Positions 1 through 9,482 of a stretch of 64,000 nt of DNA are shown one piece after another. Positions within the stretch are counted from its first letter, which is position 1; each line of letters begins with the position of its first letter. The stretch is from Lachancea dasiensis (Eukaryota; Ascomycota; Saccharomycetes; Saccharomycetales; Saccharomycetaceae). Position numbers and translations under genes: made by a program. The stretch is taken from NCBI GenBank assembly GCA_900074725.1, contig LT598460.1:687502-751501 (forward strand). The letters are read 5' to 3'. The notes under the pieces are model-generated. The model was not told the DNA's origin, ran no database searches, and saw only the letters and a list, made by a program, of their open reading frames with translations.

Positions 1-1985
1 CCTATGTTTTGTCAGTCCGGGATCCTAGGAATTTAACCACTCGTGCTAGCTTCGTGATAAGCGTGTGGAGAGATTGATTGCCATTCTATAAGAACCCGAG
101 AGGACTGCAAACATGATGCTTGGGTGTCAGAGAATGGCGACATTGGTTACACGTAGAAGTGGAGACTGGCAGAGTCGGAATGGCATGGAGTGACGGGAGT
201 ACACCATCACTCTGAACGAGCGTGTAGTCGCTGTATATGTGTAGAGATAGAGAGTGGGACCAGCTTAGATGCTGGCGCCGGCGGATGGTCGAGGACCAAG
301 CCTCGCGGGCGGGCGCTCCCTCCACCGTTGGAGGATGGGACGACGAGTAATTTGTAGAGGACTTGCCAATCGGTGGGTTTGGTACTCGGAGCCCCGGTGT
401 GAACGTCGCAGCTGCGGTGTGAACGGCGTGCATGTAATGCGCCAGCGTGTCGCTGACCTGAGCTCGCATCGTTTCCGCTTGGTTTTTGGCCATGGCTGGT
501 AATCGGCATTGTGACGCCGGAGTGGGTTGAAGAAAATTCGAAAACGAAATTTGTAGTGTACGCACTCGAGCGCTGAGGCATCGTGGCCAATCCATGTGCA
601 CCCTAGCCGGTAGTCTAATTTTCTTGACGTATCGGGGACGCCGCTGGCGTCCCACGCTGCTCACTTCTCAGCTAGACTACAAAGTAGCTGTGGTATACGA
701 AGTACCCGGCCCCAAATGCAAACTAGCCTTCAGGTGATGCGTTGAGCTGAAACGTTTCAGCGTTTATGGGCGCACGATATCTCTGCTTAGGAGCCCTTTA
801 TGATTCTTTCGATGCCGAGGAACGCTTTCATTAATGCAACATCGTGCCATACCAAACCTAAATGCACCAGCAATTATCATCGTCTGTACCAGTCTCCCGC
901 TCATACATGCTCCACTTGACCTCCCAAGTCTAGTCCCGGTGCAGCAACAGCGTCTCCTCAATAGGCCAGAAACGTGCGTTGACTACGGAACCATTGATCA
1001 CAGAGTTTAACGAGATTTAATAAATACGCCACCTACTTACCTCCCAATAATTTATCCAACACTGAACACATACATCTAGCTCGAAGACTGTTCACGACGT
1101 GGCCGCGTATACTCTTTCCCAAAATTATCGGCACCAGCATTTTTCATGGGTAGCCTAACTTGACCCAACGAACATGCAGTTATTTTGTGCCAGCACAAAA
1201 ATCAGTGCCATCGAGAATATTTCGAGCACAAAAGTGTCATTGATTCATGATACACCAGCGCTTAATACCTCTCCCAATGACCACGTATCGCCTACATGCC
1301 TCCCAGCGACACATACGTACGAAGCGACTGGCGCGCTACCAGTGCATATCTGCCAGCTGTCTGGTGGTTTGGCTCACCTGCCCACTGCCCGCACAGTCGC
1401 CCTTGCATTTTCCACAGCACTCTTTCCCTAGCTTAGCTTCTGCTTTCTGCCGTTGATGTTCTACCGCGGCCGTGCCTTTGGTATTTTCCACAGCAACAGT
1501 TTGAACTTCATTTGCCACCACTTCCGTCTCTCTCAGAATACTTGGCAAGGGCCGGTTATCGTGCTCTCTGGCGATGAGCGTATGGCATTCTGGGTCGTGC
1601 GACTTATGTTTTAGATAGATATAATTGTGCAAGGCCATTGTCCGGGATGATACCAAACTTCTCTCTGTCCTGTCCTCCCAAGCCTCCATCAAACAATGCC
1701 CAATGTCTACATTGTGCTTCTATTTAAGCGTTTATAACCTTTGTACGCGTGTGTGTCGTTCAGGGCCATACCAGTGGTGTTACTCGGATTTCAATCCCAG
1801 GTGGTCTGACATACCCGTTGAAAAAACTGCCTGGGCCCACAACATTGGCAGTGAATATGGTGGGCGACCTGGTAAGTGCCGCACGAGCGTTGACCTCGCA
1901 TAGCTAAGGTCGATATACGAGTTGAACCATTGTCCCCGAGGGGTGACTGTGTGGTTTGATGGTGCACATTTTGTAGCTTATCTGC
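1..1985. other. Non-coding left flank, no gene recognised
   Basis: No reading frame here looks like a gene; the longer ones overlap on both strands, are rich in Ser, Pro, Arg and Cys, and match nothing I know. A GC-rich patch lies near 265-420. Between about 1796 and 1915 there are small inverted repeats, including CCCAGG/CCTGGG (1796-1835) and GACCT/AGGTC near 1891-1910, which could be RNA hairpins or chance. From memory, S. cerevisiae has the H/ACA snoRNA snR3 beside EFM3, so a structured RNA is conceivable, but I could not identify one. Confidence 0.6.
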
Positions 1986-2939
1986 TCAGTGGTGTTGAAT
2001 CTTGTAGATACGAATCGGAGCTGGATCAATCGGTTTCTCGGCGATTATCGAGAAATCGAGACCGCGTAGTGAGCAGCACGATTCGAACGCAGCAACTGTC
2101 TCTTCGTTTCTCACTGTTGCGGCTATAAGGGCAAAGTTTCCAGAATTTTGGTGAACAAGAGCCGTCACAAGACACTCGACCAGATGAGGGATGACAGAAG
2201 TGTCGTAGGTGACATCTGCAGCTAATATTAGATCCACATCAGGAATCTCGTCTTCCCCCCACCACAGTCGTCGGAATATGTATTTGTCCTGGGCAGTGTC
2301 AAGACCATTGAGCGCGAAATTATTGCGGGCACTTTGCTCGACTAGCGTAGAATCTCCGTCTGTTACATACAGCTTTTTAGTCTGCGACCCATGCAGTTTT
2401 GCCCAAGCAATACTTACTAGGCCAGTTCCTGCACCCAGCTCGAGAACCCGGTGTTTATGGCTGATATCTTCCAGCGCGGGTGGACTCTGCGCTAAGAACT
2501 CCGCCAGAAACAATGCGGCTTCCCAGGTCCGGAAGCCAGTAGTTCCCGAAGCACACAGCAACAGTGGCTGTTCCTGAACGTCAACGGCCAAGTTTCGGCT
2601 AAAAGTGTAGCGAATAATATCTTTGAACATCGGCGATGGAGCACCAACAGACAAGAATTCTACATACTGCTCGAAGACCCATTCGTTCAGTTCAATAGGT
2701 TCCTGGTTTAAAGTGGGGCGATGAACAACGCTCAAGTTCCGGTTGGCATCTTCATCGAACAAGTGTGTATTTTCCGAAAGTGCTTTTACAAGTTTCTTTG
2801 CATAAAACGGATTTCGAGACCGCACAAGTTCGAACTCCACAGTGAGCTCCTCGGGTACAATGCTCTCGGCTTTCGATAAAGCATCCAAAACTTCCGCCAG
2901 TGGTGCTCTCTGGTGGATGAGTTGATAGAATCTTTCCAT
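1986..2939 (-). CDS. EFM3: Protein-lysine N-methyltransferase acting on elongation factor 2 (Efm3/FAM86 family)
   Basis: This 317-residue protein matches the class I SAM-dependent methyltransferase encoded by S. cerevisiae YJR129C. The SAM-binding motif I is at about residues 165-177 (VLELGAGTGLVS), preceded by the family motif GFRTWEAA at 136-143, and a later AADVTYD segment probably lines the active site. The family (human FAM86A) trimethylates a lysine of eEF2 in the cytosol; that activity is inferred from family membership. The first ATG was used as the start and gives the expected length of just over 300 residues. It is the leftmost gene of the window and the first of the run that follows the YJR129C-YJR143C order. 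Confidence 0.93.
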   Translation of the reverse strand: MERFYQLIHQRAPLAEVLDALSKAESIVPEELTVEFELVRSRNPFYAKKLVKALSENTHLFDEDANRNLSVVHRPTLNQEPIELNEWVFEQYVEFLSVGAPSPMFKDIIRYTFSRNLAVDVQEQPLLLCASGTTGFRTWEAALFLAEFLAQSPPALEDISHKHRVLELGAGTGLVSIAWAKLHGSQTKKLYVTDGDSTLVEQSARNNFALNGLDTAQDKYIFRRLWWGEDEIPDVDLILAADVTYDTSVIPHLVECLVTALVHQNSGNFALIAATVRNEETVAAFESCCSLRGLDFSIIAEKPIDPAPIRIYKIQHH

Positions 2940-3198
2940 TGGTGAGATCAGCCTGCTTAAGACCCATATGCGAACATCAGTTACGAAGTATTAACTTTAG
3001 CCTAAGGTGCGTAAGACAACAAACAAATGCACCATCTCTGTATTTTGTGTCCCAAGTTTTAACAAGACTGAAGTTACCACTGGGCAACGATTCAGGCTTG
3101 CTCTTTTGCCACTGGTCAGGTTCATATGGTCTCAGTCTTTTAGAATATTTAGTGTGAAATGCACGGTATATGTATGGCCCTGCTGGAGGGATGTGGAA

Positions 3199-4227
3199 TT
3201 AGTTACCAAAAACGCGGATACGCTTAACACCACCATCTGGAATGATCGTGAGCTTGACGTGGGTTATGGAATCCTGTAAACCATTGACGTCGAACTGGTG
3301 CTCAAAATCTGGACCGGTCTGGGACTTGTCGACGATAACAAACCAGTTGGGATCGTCATGAGTAGGGGCCACCGAAGAATCGATGCCATGGACTGTGACA
3401 TACTGAGGGAAGTTTCCTCTAAAATGGGCGGTATCTACAATAACGCTGGTAATGTTGGAGGTCCGTTTCCCTAGCTGGATGATGGCCCAATCGACGTGGT
3501 GTGGCACACGGGAGCGCTTGGTCTCCCATCCGTCAGACATATCGTAGCCCCGACCTGGTAACAGCAAATTATCGGCAGAACCGAAATGCTGATCGGACAC
3601 ACGCAGAGCTACCCCACCATTACAGGCCGAAGCAAGATCAATTGTGTCCAAACTCTTCAGAACCGCATCTGACGGAGGAACCACGCGGCCATAGAGCCTA
3701 AATCTCGCAATGCCGCCGTCCGGGTACATTTTAAGTTTGATGTGAGTGTATTTTGCATCCGTGGCCTGTGGACGCAGCATAAAATGCCTCTGGGAGGGCC
3801 CACACTCTTTCCTCTGGATGACTTCTTCCCAACGCGAATCGGTTTCTGCTAGGTGGCTCTCATTTTCGGCAAACAACGCCTCAACAGAGACTTCAGGCGC
3901 ATGGTTCCCGTTAAAGAACGCAGTGTCCACTTCGCAACCCACGATATGCGCTGCAGCTACACCCATCTTGAGAATCACCCAATCGTACTCTTCGGTATTG
4001 TGACGACGCGTTTCCCAGCCATCGTACCACGCGCCCGAGTGCACAAACTTGGTGGCATCTCTGATGGGAGCTTTTGGTTCGATCAGGTTCTTGGCCTCAG
4101 CAAACCATTCATTTGAACAGCTTTCTACTGATCCGCCTAGTTTGCGGCCGATTACGTCGACGGCCATATGGTCGGCAGCCACTGTTGCTAAAAATTCGTC
4201 CGCTTGGTCCTGGGAGTAGTAGAGCAT
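3199..4227 (-). CDS. DAL2: Allantoicase
   Basis: Allantoicase hydrolyses allantoate to ureidoglycolate and urea in purine (allantoin) breakdown in the cytosol. The protein has the two tandem allantoicase domains, each with the signature pattern VHSGAWYDGWETRR or LPGRGYDMSDGWETKR, and ends with the conserved TIIPDGGVKRIRVFGN. The open frame runs further upstream but without ATG. The start chosen is the ATG at 4227, which gives 342 residues (343 in S. cerevisiae) and aligns MLYYSQDQADEF with the S. cerevisiae N-terminus. In S. cerevisiae DAL2 lies in the DAL cluster on chromosome IX; here it stands alone beside EFM3. The upstream region has several GATA cores and a TATA box, consistent with nitrogen-catabolite control. 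Confidence 0.96.
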   Translation of the reverse strand: MLYYSQDQADEFLATVAADHMAVDVIGRKLGGSVESCSNEWFAEAKNLIEPKAPIRDATKFVHSGAWYDGWETRRHNTEEYDWVILKMGVAAAHIVGCEVDTAFFNGNHAPEVSVEALFAENESHLAETDSRWEEVIQRKECGPSQRHFMLRPQATDAKYTHIKLKMYPDGGIARFRLYGRVVPPSDAVLKSLDTIDLASACNGGVALRVSDQHFGSADNLLLPGRGYDMSDGWETKRSRVPHHVDWAIIQLGKRTSNITSVIVDTAHFRGNFPQYVTVHGIDSSVAPTHDDPNWFVIVDKSQTGPDFEHQFDVNGLQDSITHVKLTIIPDGGVKRIRVFGN

Positions 4228-4317
4228 TTTATATGGTCGAATTGGTTCAATCACCGGTAATACACCAATACTGGAAGGAGTCTGGTCAATGCTTCGAGAA
4301 ATCAATAATCAATATTA

Positions 4318-4501
4318 TTATCGTCGTCAGCCGCGTTATCTCACACTGCTTATATACTGTAGGTCCCGTTCCATTGAGTGGGCTGTTATCCACCCTCTCC
4401 TTTAGTTTGTAGTGATTCGCCGATCCCTGGACGCTAATGCTCGCGGAGTTCACCGAAATGAAGTATAATCTCAAAATACCGGCTTAGGCCGAGTGGGATA
4501 A
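4318..4501 (-). promoter_or_regulatory. GATA-factor motif cluster and TATA box upstream of DAL2
   Basis: Within about 275 bases upstream of the DAL2 ATG there are four GATAA cores: TTATC at 4318-4322, 4336-4340 and 4386-4390, and GATAA at 4497-4501. A TATATA lies at 4351-4356, about 125 bases before the ATG. Clusters of GATA sites bind Gln3/Gat1 in S. cerevisiae nitrogen-catabolite-sensitive genes. That they do so here is inference, because single GATAA cores are common by chance. Confidence 0.5.
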
Positions 4502-6430
4502 CAGATACTACCGAATGGCGTATTAAGTCACCGAGGAGTAAGCAGGCTATATGGGAAAGGCGTAGAGGGCAGCGTCTCGAGTTGCAAGGGCCCCTACTGT
4601 GGTGCCCATTGTTCATCTTGGCCAGATGTGCAGACAATGTTAGAAGTCATAGAAATGTGTGGTGGCGGACCGTTGAGCTCCAAACGAATTTAATCATGTG
4701 CCAAATGTAGTCCTTTCTGCGGGCCAACCCGAGATAAGTCATGGCGAATGTTTCGAAGAGACGAATTGTGGGCGAATGAACTGCAGCAGCCAAGAAGGGT
4801 TGCTGGGATTGCTCCTTTGCGTCTCAAGTGCAAGAGTAGCAGCTCTCACAAATCACCATCAGCTGTGATCGGCGCGTGCGATGAGAGCATCGCGGCGTAA
4901 GCCATTGCAGTGTAAGCGTTCACGCTGTCAATAATAGAGCGCGGCGATCGGGCTCAAGCGTCACGTATTGTTACATACTATCGCTTAACAGCCCAAAGCT
5001 GAAGAAAACAGCATCACCTTGCGGCAATATTAGTATCTCGTATTCTGCTTGTATTCATCAACATAACATGTTGAGCCCAGAAATCATTGTTTTAGGCTTT
5101 AAGCACCACAAAAGCACCACAAAAGTACGGCTAACGAGCGCTATGCTTGCTCCCATGGTACAAGGCCGGCTATTGAGCTGATGGGGTATTTGAGATTCCC
5201 TGCTTTCCGTTTAGAAGTGACAAAGAAGGAGAATCCGCGGCTAACTACAAATGGGGTCAGGTTTCCAATGTCATGTCATAATGGTACAAAGTGATGTAGA
5301 TCAACCAGGTGGGATTTATCTGTATTGGGTGTATTGGTCTGTAGCGCACCGTATCAGGCCATCTTCAATCTAGAACCACGCTTATAGCATGGGTGAGCTA
5401 TCCATTACACGCCTGGAAGTTAACTAGAAATCTTTGCCTGTTGCGGAGCTATATATTTGGAGCTACCTATGTGAGCAGCAACACTCGATCACTGCTTGTG
5501 CGAGACGCATTCAGAAATGGTTTGCTTCTAGCACCCACATTTAGCACTTCCATCTTTATCTCAGTTTTTGAGTCGTTTCAGGACTTCGAGAAGCTTGTAG
5601 GATGATGGCCAATCGATTGTGAAATTGATCAAAAAAGTCAGAAAAACGGAAAGACTCGATCTAATCTGTCAATTAGCAGTGGTGGCTTTAAGGCACTATG
5701 TTGACGCTGTGTACTGAATTGCCCAAATCATGCACCAGATTTCGTGACTTCAGCAACTGGCAAAAGGATGTGCTTGGTGAAACCGCCGCGATACCTGCTT
5801 GAACCAACCTTGCATTAAGCTATTTGAATCGAGTCCCGTAAAGTTTCTTTGGAGAAGACAGCATAGTGGCGTCATTCCGTGGGGAAGGAAATAAGATAAA
5901 AGCAGTTGATCAGATAAACAAGTGGCAGAATCCGGTGGATGCATCCATTAGAGCTGCCATAATTTGCATAAGTCAGCAACGACCGAACCACACAAATAAC
6001 GCCATGATGTTCGTCCCCAGCCGTGGATACATGCTTAGGCAGCCCATCAACCCATGTGTCATCACTATGTACTAGTATGACGCTACTCGGCGACACAGTT
6101 TCCGCCAGCTTTTCCTGCCGTCCACCTAGTGATCACTGATCCATTTCAACAGCTGTTCCGAACATGCTACAGATACCAGGAGTACCATCACCCAACACCT
6201 CCATCCAGGAAAGAAGGCTTTATCGAGAGCATCGGTAATCACTGTGTACGTAAGGGATTGAAGGTCCTGTCTATCATCAAAACATGGCTTTCCCGTGTGT
6301 TGCCCAGCATATTTCTAGGTACGATGGGAAGGAGGCTCAACTGCATTACAAGCGCATTCCCGCTCCGCCGCGAATAATCGCATTGAAGTCAGGTTTGATT
6401 AAACGCCAAGTATCATCCTCACCTCTTACG
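4502..6430. other. Long gene-poor gap between DAL2 and ATP18
   Basis: About 1.9 kb with no convincing gene. The open frames are under 100 codons and lack recognisable composition or domains. A short tandem direct repeat (AAAGCACCAC twice) lies near 5101-5124. I saw no tRNA, snoRNA or repeat family member. It may hold a lineage-specific RNA or the remains of a lost gene, but nothing in the sequence supports either. Confidence 0.55.
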
Positions 6431-6432
6431 AT

Positions 6433-6437
6433 CCAAT
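6433..6437 (+). promoter_or_regulatory. CCAAT box (possible HAP-complex site) upstream of ATP18
   Basis: CCAATCA lies about 150 bases before the ATP18 start and fits the CCAAT core bound by the Hap2/3/4/5 complex, which activates respiratory genes in yeast. The position and the nuclear-encoded mitochondrial target make it plausible, but a single short match is weak evidence. Confidence 0.35.
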
Positions 6438-6583
6438 CAGCTGGCCAGGCCGGTTCCCTACAAAAAATTTTGAGATTAATACTAGTTTGCCAAATAAAGT
6501 CCTTAGTCTTGAGACGTAACTCGTAAGCAACACAGGTTTGAGCTCACATTTTCCATCAATTGTGCAATTGCTTCGCTAAAGTA

Positions 6584-6763
6584 ATGTTCAAGAGATTTTC
6601 CACTCCTATTTTGAAGCCATACTGGCCATTTTTCGTAGGCGGAGTTGCCGTTTACTGGGCTGTTGGCAAAGCCGCTAGCGCTTCTGCTCAAACCTCTGAA
6701 TTCATCAATGATCCCAGAAACCCACGTTTCGCCAGGGGCGAAAAGCCTGTGGAGTTGAAATAA
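6584..6763 (+). CDS. ATP18: ATP synthase subunit i/j (F1Fo membrane subunit)
   Basis: The 59-residue product closely matches S. cerevisiae Atp18, also 59 residues. It has the same N-terminal pattern (MFKRFSTPILKPYWPFFVGG), one membrane segment at about residues 12-28, and the nearly invariant EFINDPRNPRFARG near the C-terminus. It is a small inner-membrane subunit of the mitochondrial F1Fo-ATP synthase. The frame is open upstream but the first ATG that gives the family N-terminus is at 6584. In S. cerevisiae the gene is YML081C-A on another chromosome; here it sits between DAL2 and STR2. Confidence 0.95.
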   Translation: MFKRFSTPILKPYWPFFVGGVAVYWAVGKAASASAQTSEFINDPRNPRFARGEKPVELK

Positions 6764-6955
6764 ACTCGAGAATGCCATTCAGGGTTTCTTACGAGAGTTT
6801 ATAACTAAATGAACAAGCCCGGGCCGGAAATTTGATTGCGCGATACGGCAGTCTCTTTCTTAGCTCTTTTAATGACAGATTGTATATATATTCAAGCACG
6901 TACAATTCAAATCAATACACACTTCGGTTAAGATTCACCTTGAACATGCATTCTC

Positions 6956-8890
6956 TCAGGGTCCGGCTTTCGTGGCCTTGGCAATCGCCTCTGAGAAAGC
7001 CTTTTTAAGCGCCTCCGAGTCTTCAAGCCCCACACTGACTCTCACTAGCGCCCTTTCTACACCGTAACGTTTGACTTCTTCTAGTTCTTGGTAGTGTGCC
7101 AATATCGCGTAGGGACACGCCAGCGTAAAATTCGTCCCTAAAGAAGGGCCCTTACAGAGATTCAAGGAATCGAAAAACACTTGCGCTTGGGACTCGGAAT
7201 AAAAGGTGAGTGAAAAGAGCCCACCATAGCCTCCTTTCCTACATTTTATAGCGTCAAAGTTTTTCTTTGTTTCCTCCGAAGTTAAACTCGGGTAAAATAT
7301 CTTCTTGAACAATTTGCCCTCTTCAGGGATCAAAACGTCCTCCAAAAGTTGCTTAGTGTTTTCATTGATAGTTAATGTCCTTGTAACAAAGTCTCGCGAA
7401 TTGCGTTCAAGATATATCACGTCTTCGCACCACAGCAAGTCTTCAAAGTCGCCATTTTGGAAAAATTGCTGAGCGAAGGAGTACAGTGGTGATCTAGGAT
7501 TGAGGACCAAGGAACCTGCCATAACATTTGAGTCACCACTAAAGATCTTGGTGAGTGAAGAGCATACTATATCGGCGTGAGGTAAAACGTCTATGTTAAC
7601 AAAGCCCCCTGCAGTCTCGTCGACCACAATATAGAACCCATACGCGTTGGCTAACTCTCGCAATTGCTCTAAGTTGCCCATTTTGAGCAATGGATTTGAA
7701 GGTGCTTCTATGAAAACCGCTAAAACCTGCTCGCCAGAATGGAGAATTTCTTTAAGTTGATTCATAGACTTTTCATCTCCGTCTCCAAGAAAATGTGTAT
7801 GGTTAAACTTTCGCAAAATAGACAACGTATCAGTATAAGGAAAACCAAACATGACTGTTTTCTTGTATGGGTCTCCATATCCCACAACGTCGGAAACTCC
7901 AGAATTGGGCGGACTTATGACCTCTTGGCGATCTGGCTGCGTGATTGTTCTTCGGCGCACACGGCACACATCCAACGATAACAGAAGTCTATGTGCAGTA
8001 AAAATCGATGCCATTCCACTGGGGAAAAGGTGAATATCGCGCTCAGCAATGAGATGCAATCGTTCATCTAAAGATGGCGGGTTTGATTGATGTTCCTCCT
8101 GCTGAATAACTTCCGCTGGTATGGTAGAATTATCTGAGATGACCGTTGTAGCGTTCCTGCTGTCTTCTGCATCGGGCCGTATCGTGAGTTCTTGCATTTG
8201 GGTGGTCTCGTCCTCTTCGTCATCGACTTCAACTACTTTGCGGGCAATTCTTCTTTTTATCACAAGCTTTGCATTCTCAGCAGAGGAGAAATCCAGATTT
8301 CTCCCAAACCGTTTTTCAACAAACTCCTCCTTATCTTTAAAATCCGTGCTACCCACCTCGGCAGTGTTAAGAGAGCCTCTGCGGGAGTTCGACTGCTTTT
8401 CGAGCAAAGCCAATTCTTGCAAAACGTATTCGGCCATTCTGCTACTAACAATCTCGCCTGTATGCTGCCAGTATTGTTTGAGTAGCCCGAAGCTATCCTT
8501 AGGCGTGAATACAACTGCTATTTTGCATTCCCGCCTCCACAAACGTTCTTCTTCATTGGCCGGAGGTTGGGTAGCTAGCTGTAAGATTCTCACACGGGCC
8601 GATTTGTCACCCTTTACTCTGACAAATTCCCTACATCTTTTAGCTACCTGATAGCTTGGAAAGACCAAGCAAGTCTCATCTTCTTTCGCAAACTTGGCTG
8701 TCAAGTTGTTGCAAAGCTGCTGAATTGACTTGTGAATAAAAAACCTAGGATAGCCCGTGGTCATAGAATCCACGACATTCTGATCGCCCTCTTCGTACCC
8801 AATGTTCGAGTCCCACGTTGGCAAGCAAACAGAAACTGCGTGCTTGGTATTTGGAGGAATCGATTCCCCCACTTTTGTGGAAATCATCAT
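6956..8890 (-). CDS. STR2: Cystathionine gamma-synthase-type PLP enzyme (Str2)
   Basis: This 644-residue protein has the length and layout of S. cerevisiae Str2 (YJR130C). A long N-terminal extension is followed by a Cys/Met-metabolism PLP domain from about residue 275. The Schiff-base lysine is Lys448 in SSLTKIFSG, and Asp424 in VVDETAGG would pair with the cofactor nitrogen. The enzyme joins cysteine and O-acetylhomoserine to form cystathionine in transsulfuration, toward methionine. Residues 225-275 are acidic and low in complexity, probably a linker. The ATG at 8890 begins MMIS, and the second codon is an equally possible start. MET5 and HOM6, in related pathways, lie elsewhere in the window. 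Confidence 0.95.
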   Translation of the reverse strand: MMISTKVGESIPPNTKHAVSVCLPTWDSNIGYEEGDQNVVDSMTTGYPRFFIHKSIQQLCNNLTAKFAKEDETCLVFPSYQVAKRCREFVRVKGDKSARVRILQLATQPPANEEERLWRRECKIAVVFTPKDSFGLLKQYWQHTGEIVSSRMAEYVLQELALLEKQSNSRRGSLNTAEVGSTDFKDKEEFVEKRFGRNLDFSSAENAKLVIKRRIARKVVEVDDEEDETTQMQELTIRPDAEDSRNATTVISDNSTIPAEVIQQEEHQSNPPSLDERLHLIAERDIHLFPSGMASIFTAHRLLLSLDVCRVRRRTITQPDRQEVISPPNSGVSDVVGYGDPYKKTVMFGFPYTDTLSILRKFNHTHFLGDGDEKSMNQLKEILHSGEQVLAVFIEAPSNPLLKMGNLEQLRELANAYGFYIVVDETAGGFVNIDVLPHADIVCSSLTKIFSGDSNVMAGSLVLNPRSPLYSFAQQFFQNGDFEDLLWCEDVIYLERNSRDFVTRTLTINENTKQLLEDVLIPEEGKLFKKIFYPSLTSEETKKNFDAIKCRKGGYGGLFSLTFYSESQAQVFFDSLNLCKGPSLGTNFTLACPYAILAHYQELEEVKRYGVERALVRVSVGLEDSEALKKAFSEAIAKATKAGP

Positions 8891-9154
8891 TTACACTCAC
8901 TATTCAGACGATAATCCTCCGTCCCTTTATGATACTGGGCCAATATTAAACCAGGGTTGATTCTCCAAGAGCGCACTTGTAAGTTGCCTACTCAATGAAG
9001 CGCTGGGAGTAGGACAATGGTCAGTTGGGCCCAGCTAGGACTTCTATATATTGCTAAAACGGTGTTCTTCTTTGAGAGTACATTATGGAGAATTGACTAA
9101 CTTTAATTAAAGATGGAAAAAGTTCCACAAGCCTAGAAATTTCGATGGACGACA

Positions 9155-9376
9155 TCAAATTGGTGAGTAACAGGTTTCATTTATCTTTGAATCAATCATT
9201 AAGTAGCACGAAATTTCTCCGATAACTGCACCGCGTACGCTGAAATCATTTGAACCCTCGGCGCGTTTTACCATAGCTTCCATATATCTGGGTTGAATCA
9301 TTTGGTTATATGTTATCACTTTGAGAAAAGTCCCAAAACTCACTTCAGCGAATTGCTTGGCATTACTATTAACCAT
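9155..9376 (-). CDS. Small unnamed ORF between STR2 and MNS1
   Basis: A 73-codon ATG frame on the minus strand encodes a product with ordinary, protein-like composition: MIQPRYMEAMVKRAEG at about residues 25-40, and RGAVIGEISCYLMID at about 48-62. It has no obvious membrane segment. TATAAAAA on the same strand (9404-9411) lies only about 28 bases before the first ATG, close for a yeast promoter, so translation might begin at Met25. A CACAAAT, resembling the core of a middle-sporulation element, lies at 9442-9448. I considered the small sporulation protein Spo24, but I cannot recall its sequence well enough to support that. Function unknown; it may be spurious. Confidence 0.45.
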   Translation of the reverse strand: MVNSNAKQFAEVSFGTFLKVITYNQMIQPRYMEAMVKRAEGSNDFSVRGAVIGEISCYLMIDSKINETCYSPI

Positions 9377-9482
9377 TTAGAGGAAGCGGAGAGGAAATAC
9401 TTCTTTTTATACTGGTTTCCGATTGTTCTTGCTTAATTTCCCACAAATCTGAAGTTTTAGCACAAGCAAGGCCCGATTAAAT

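Noticed and set aside
86-664. 192-codon minus-strand frame at the left edge
   Set aside because: Composition (Ser, Arg, His, Thr, Cys) is like random GC-rich sequence, it overlaps other frames, and it resembles no family.
2765-2785. CDEIII-like TTTTCCGAAA
   Set aside because: It lies inside the EFM3 coding region with no CDEI or AT-rich CDEII beside it.
4228-4305. N-terminal extension of DAL2
   Set aside because: It begins at a non-ATG codon. The ATG at 4227 gives the allantoicase length and N-terminal alignment.
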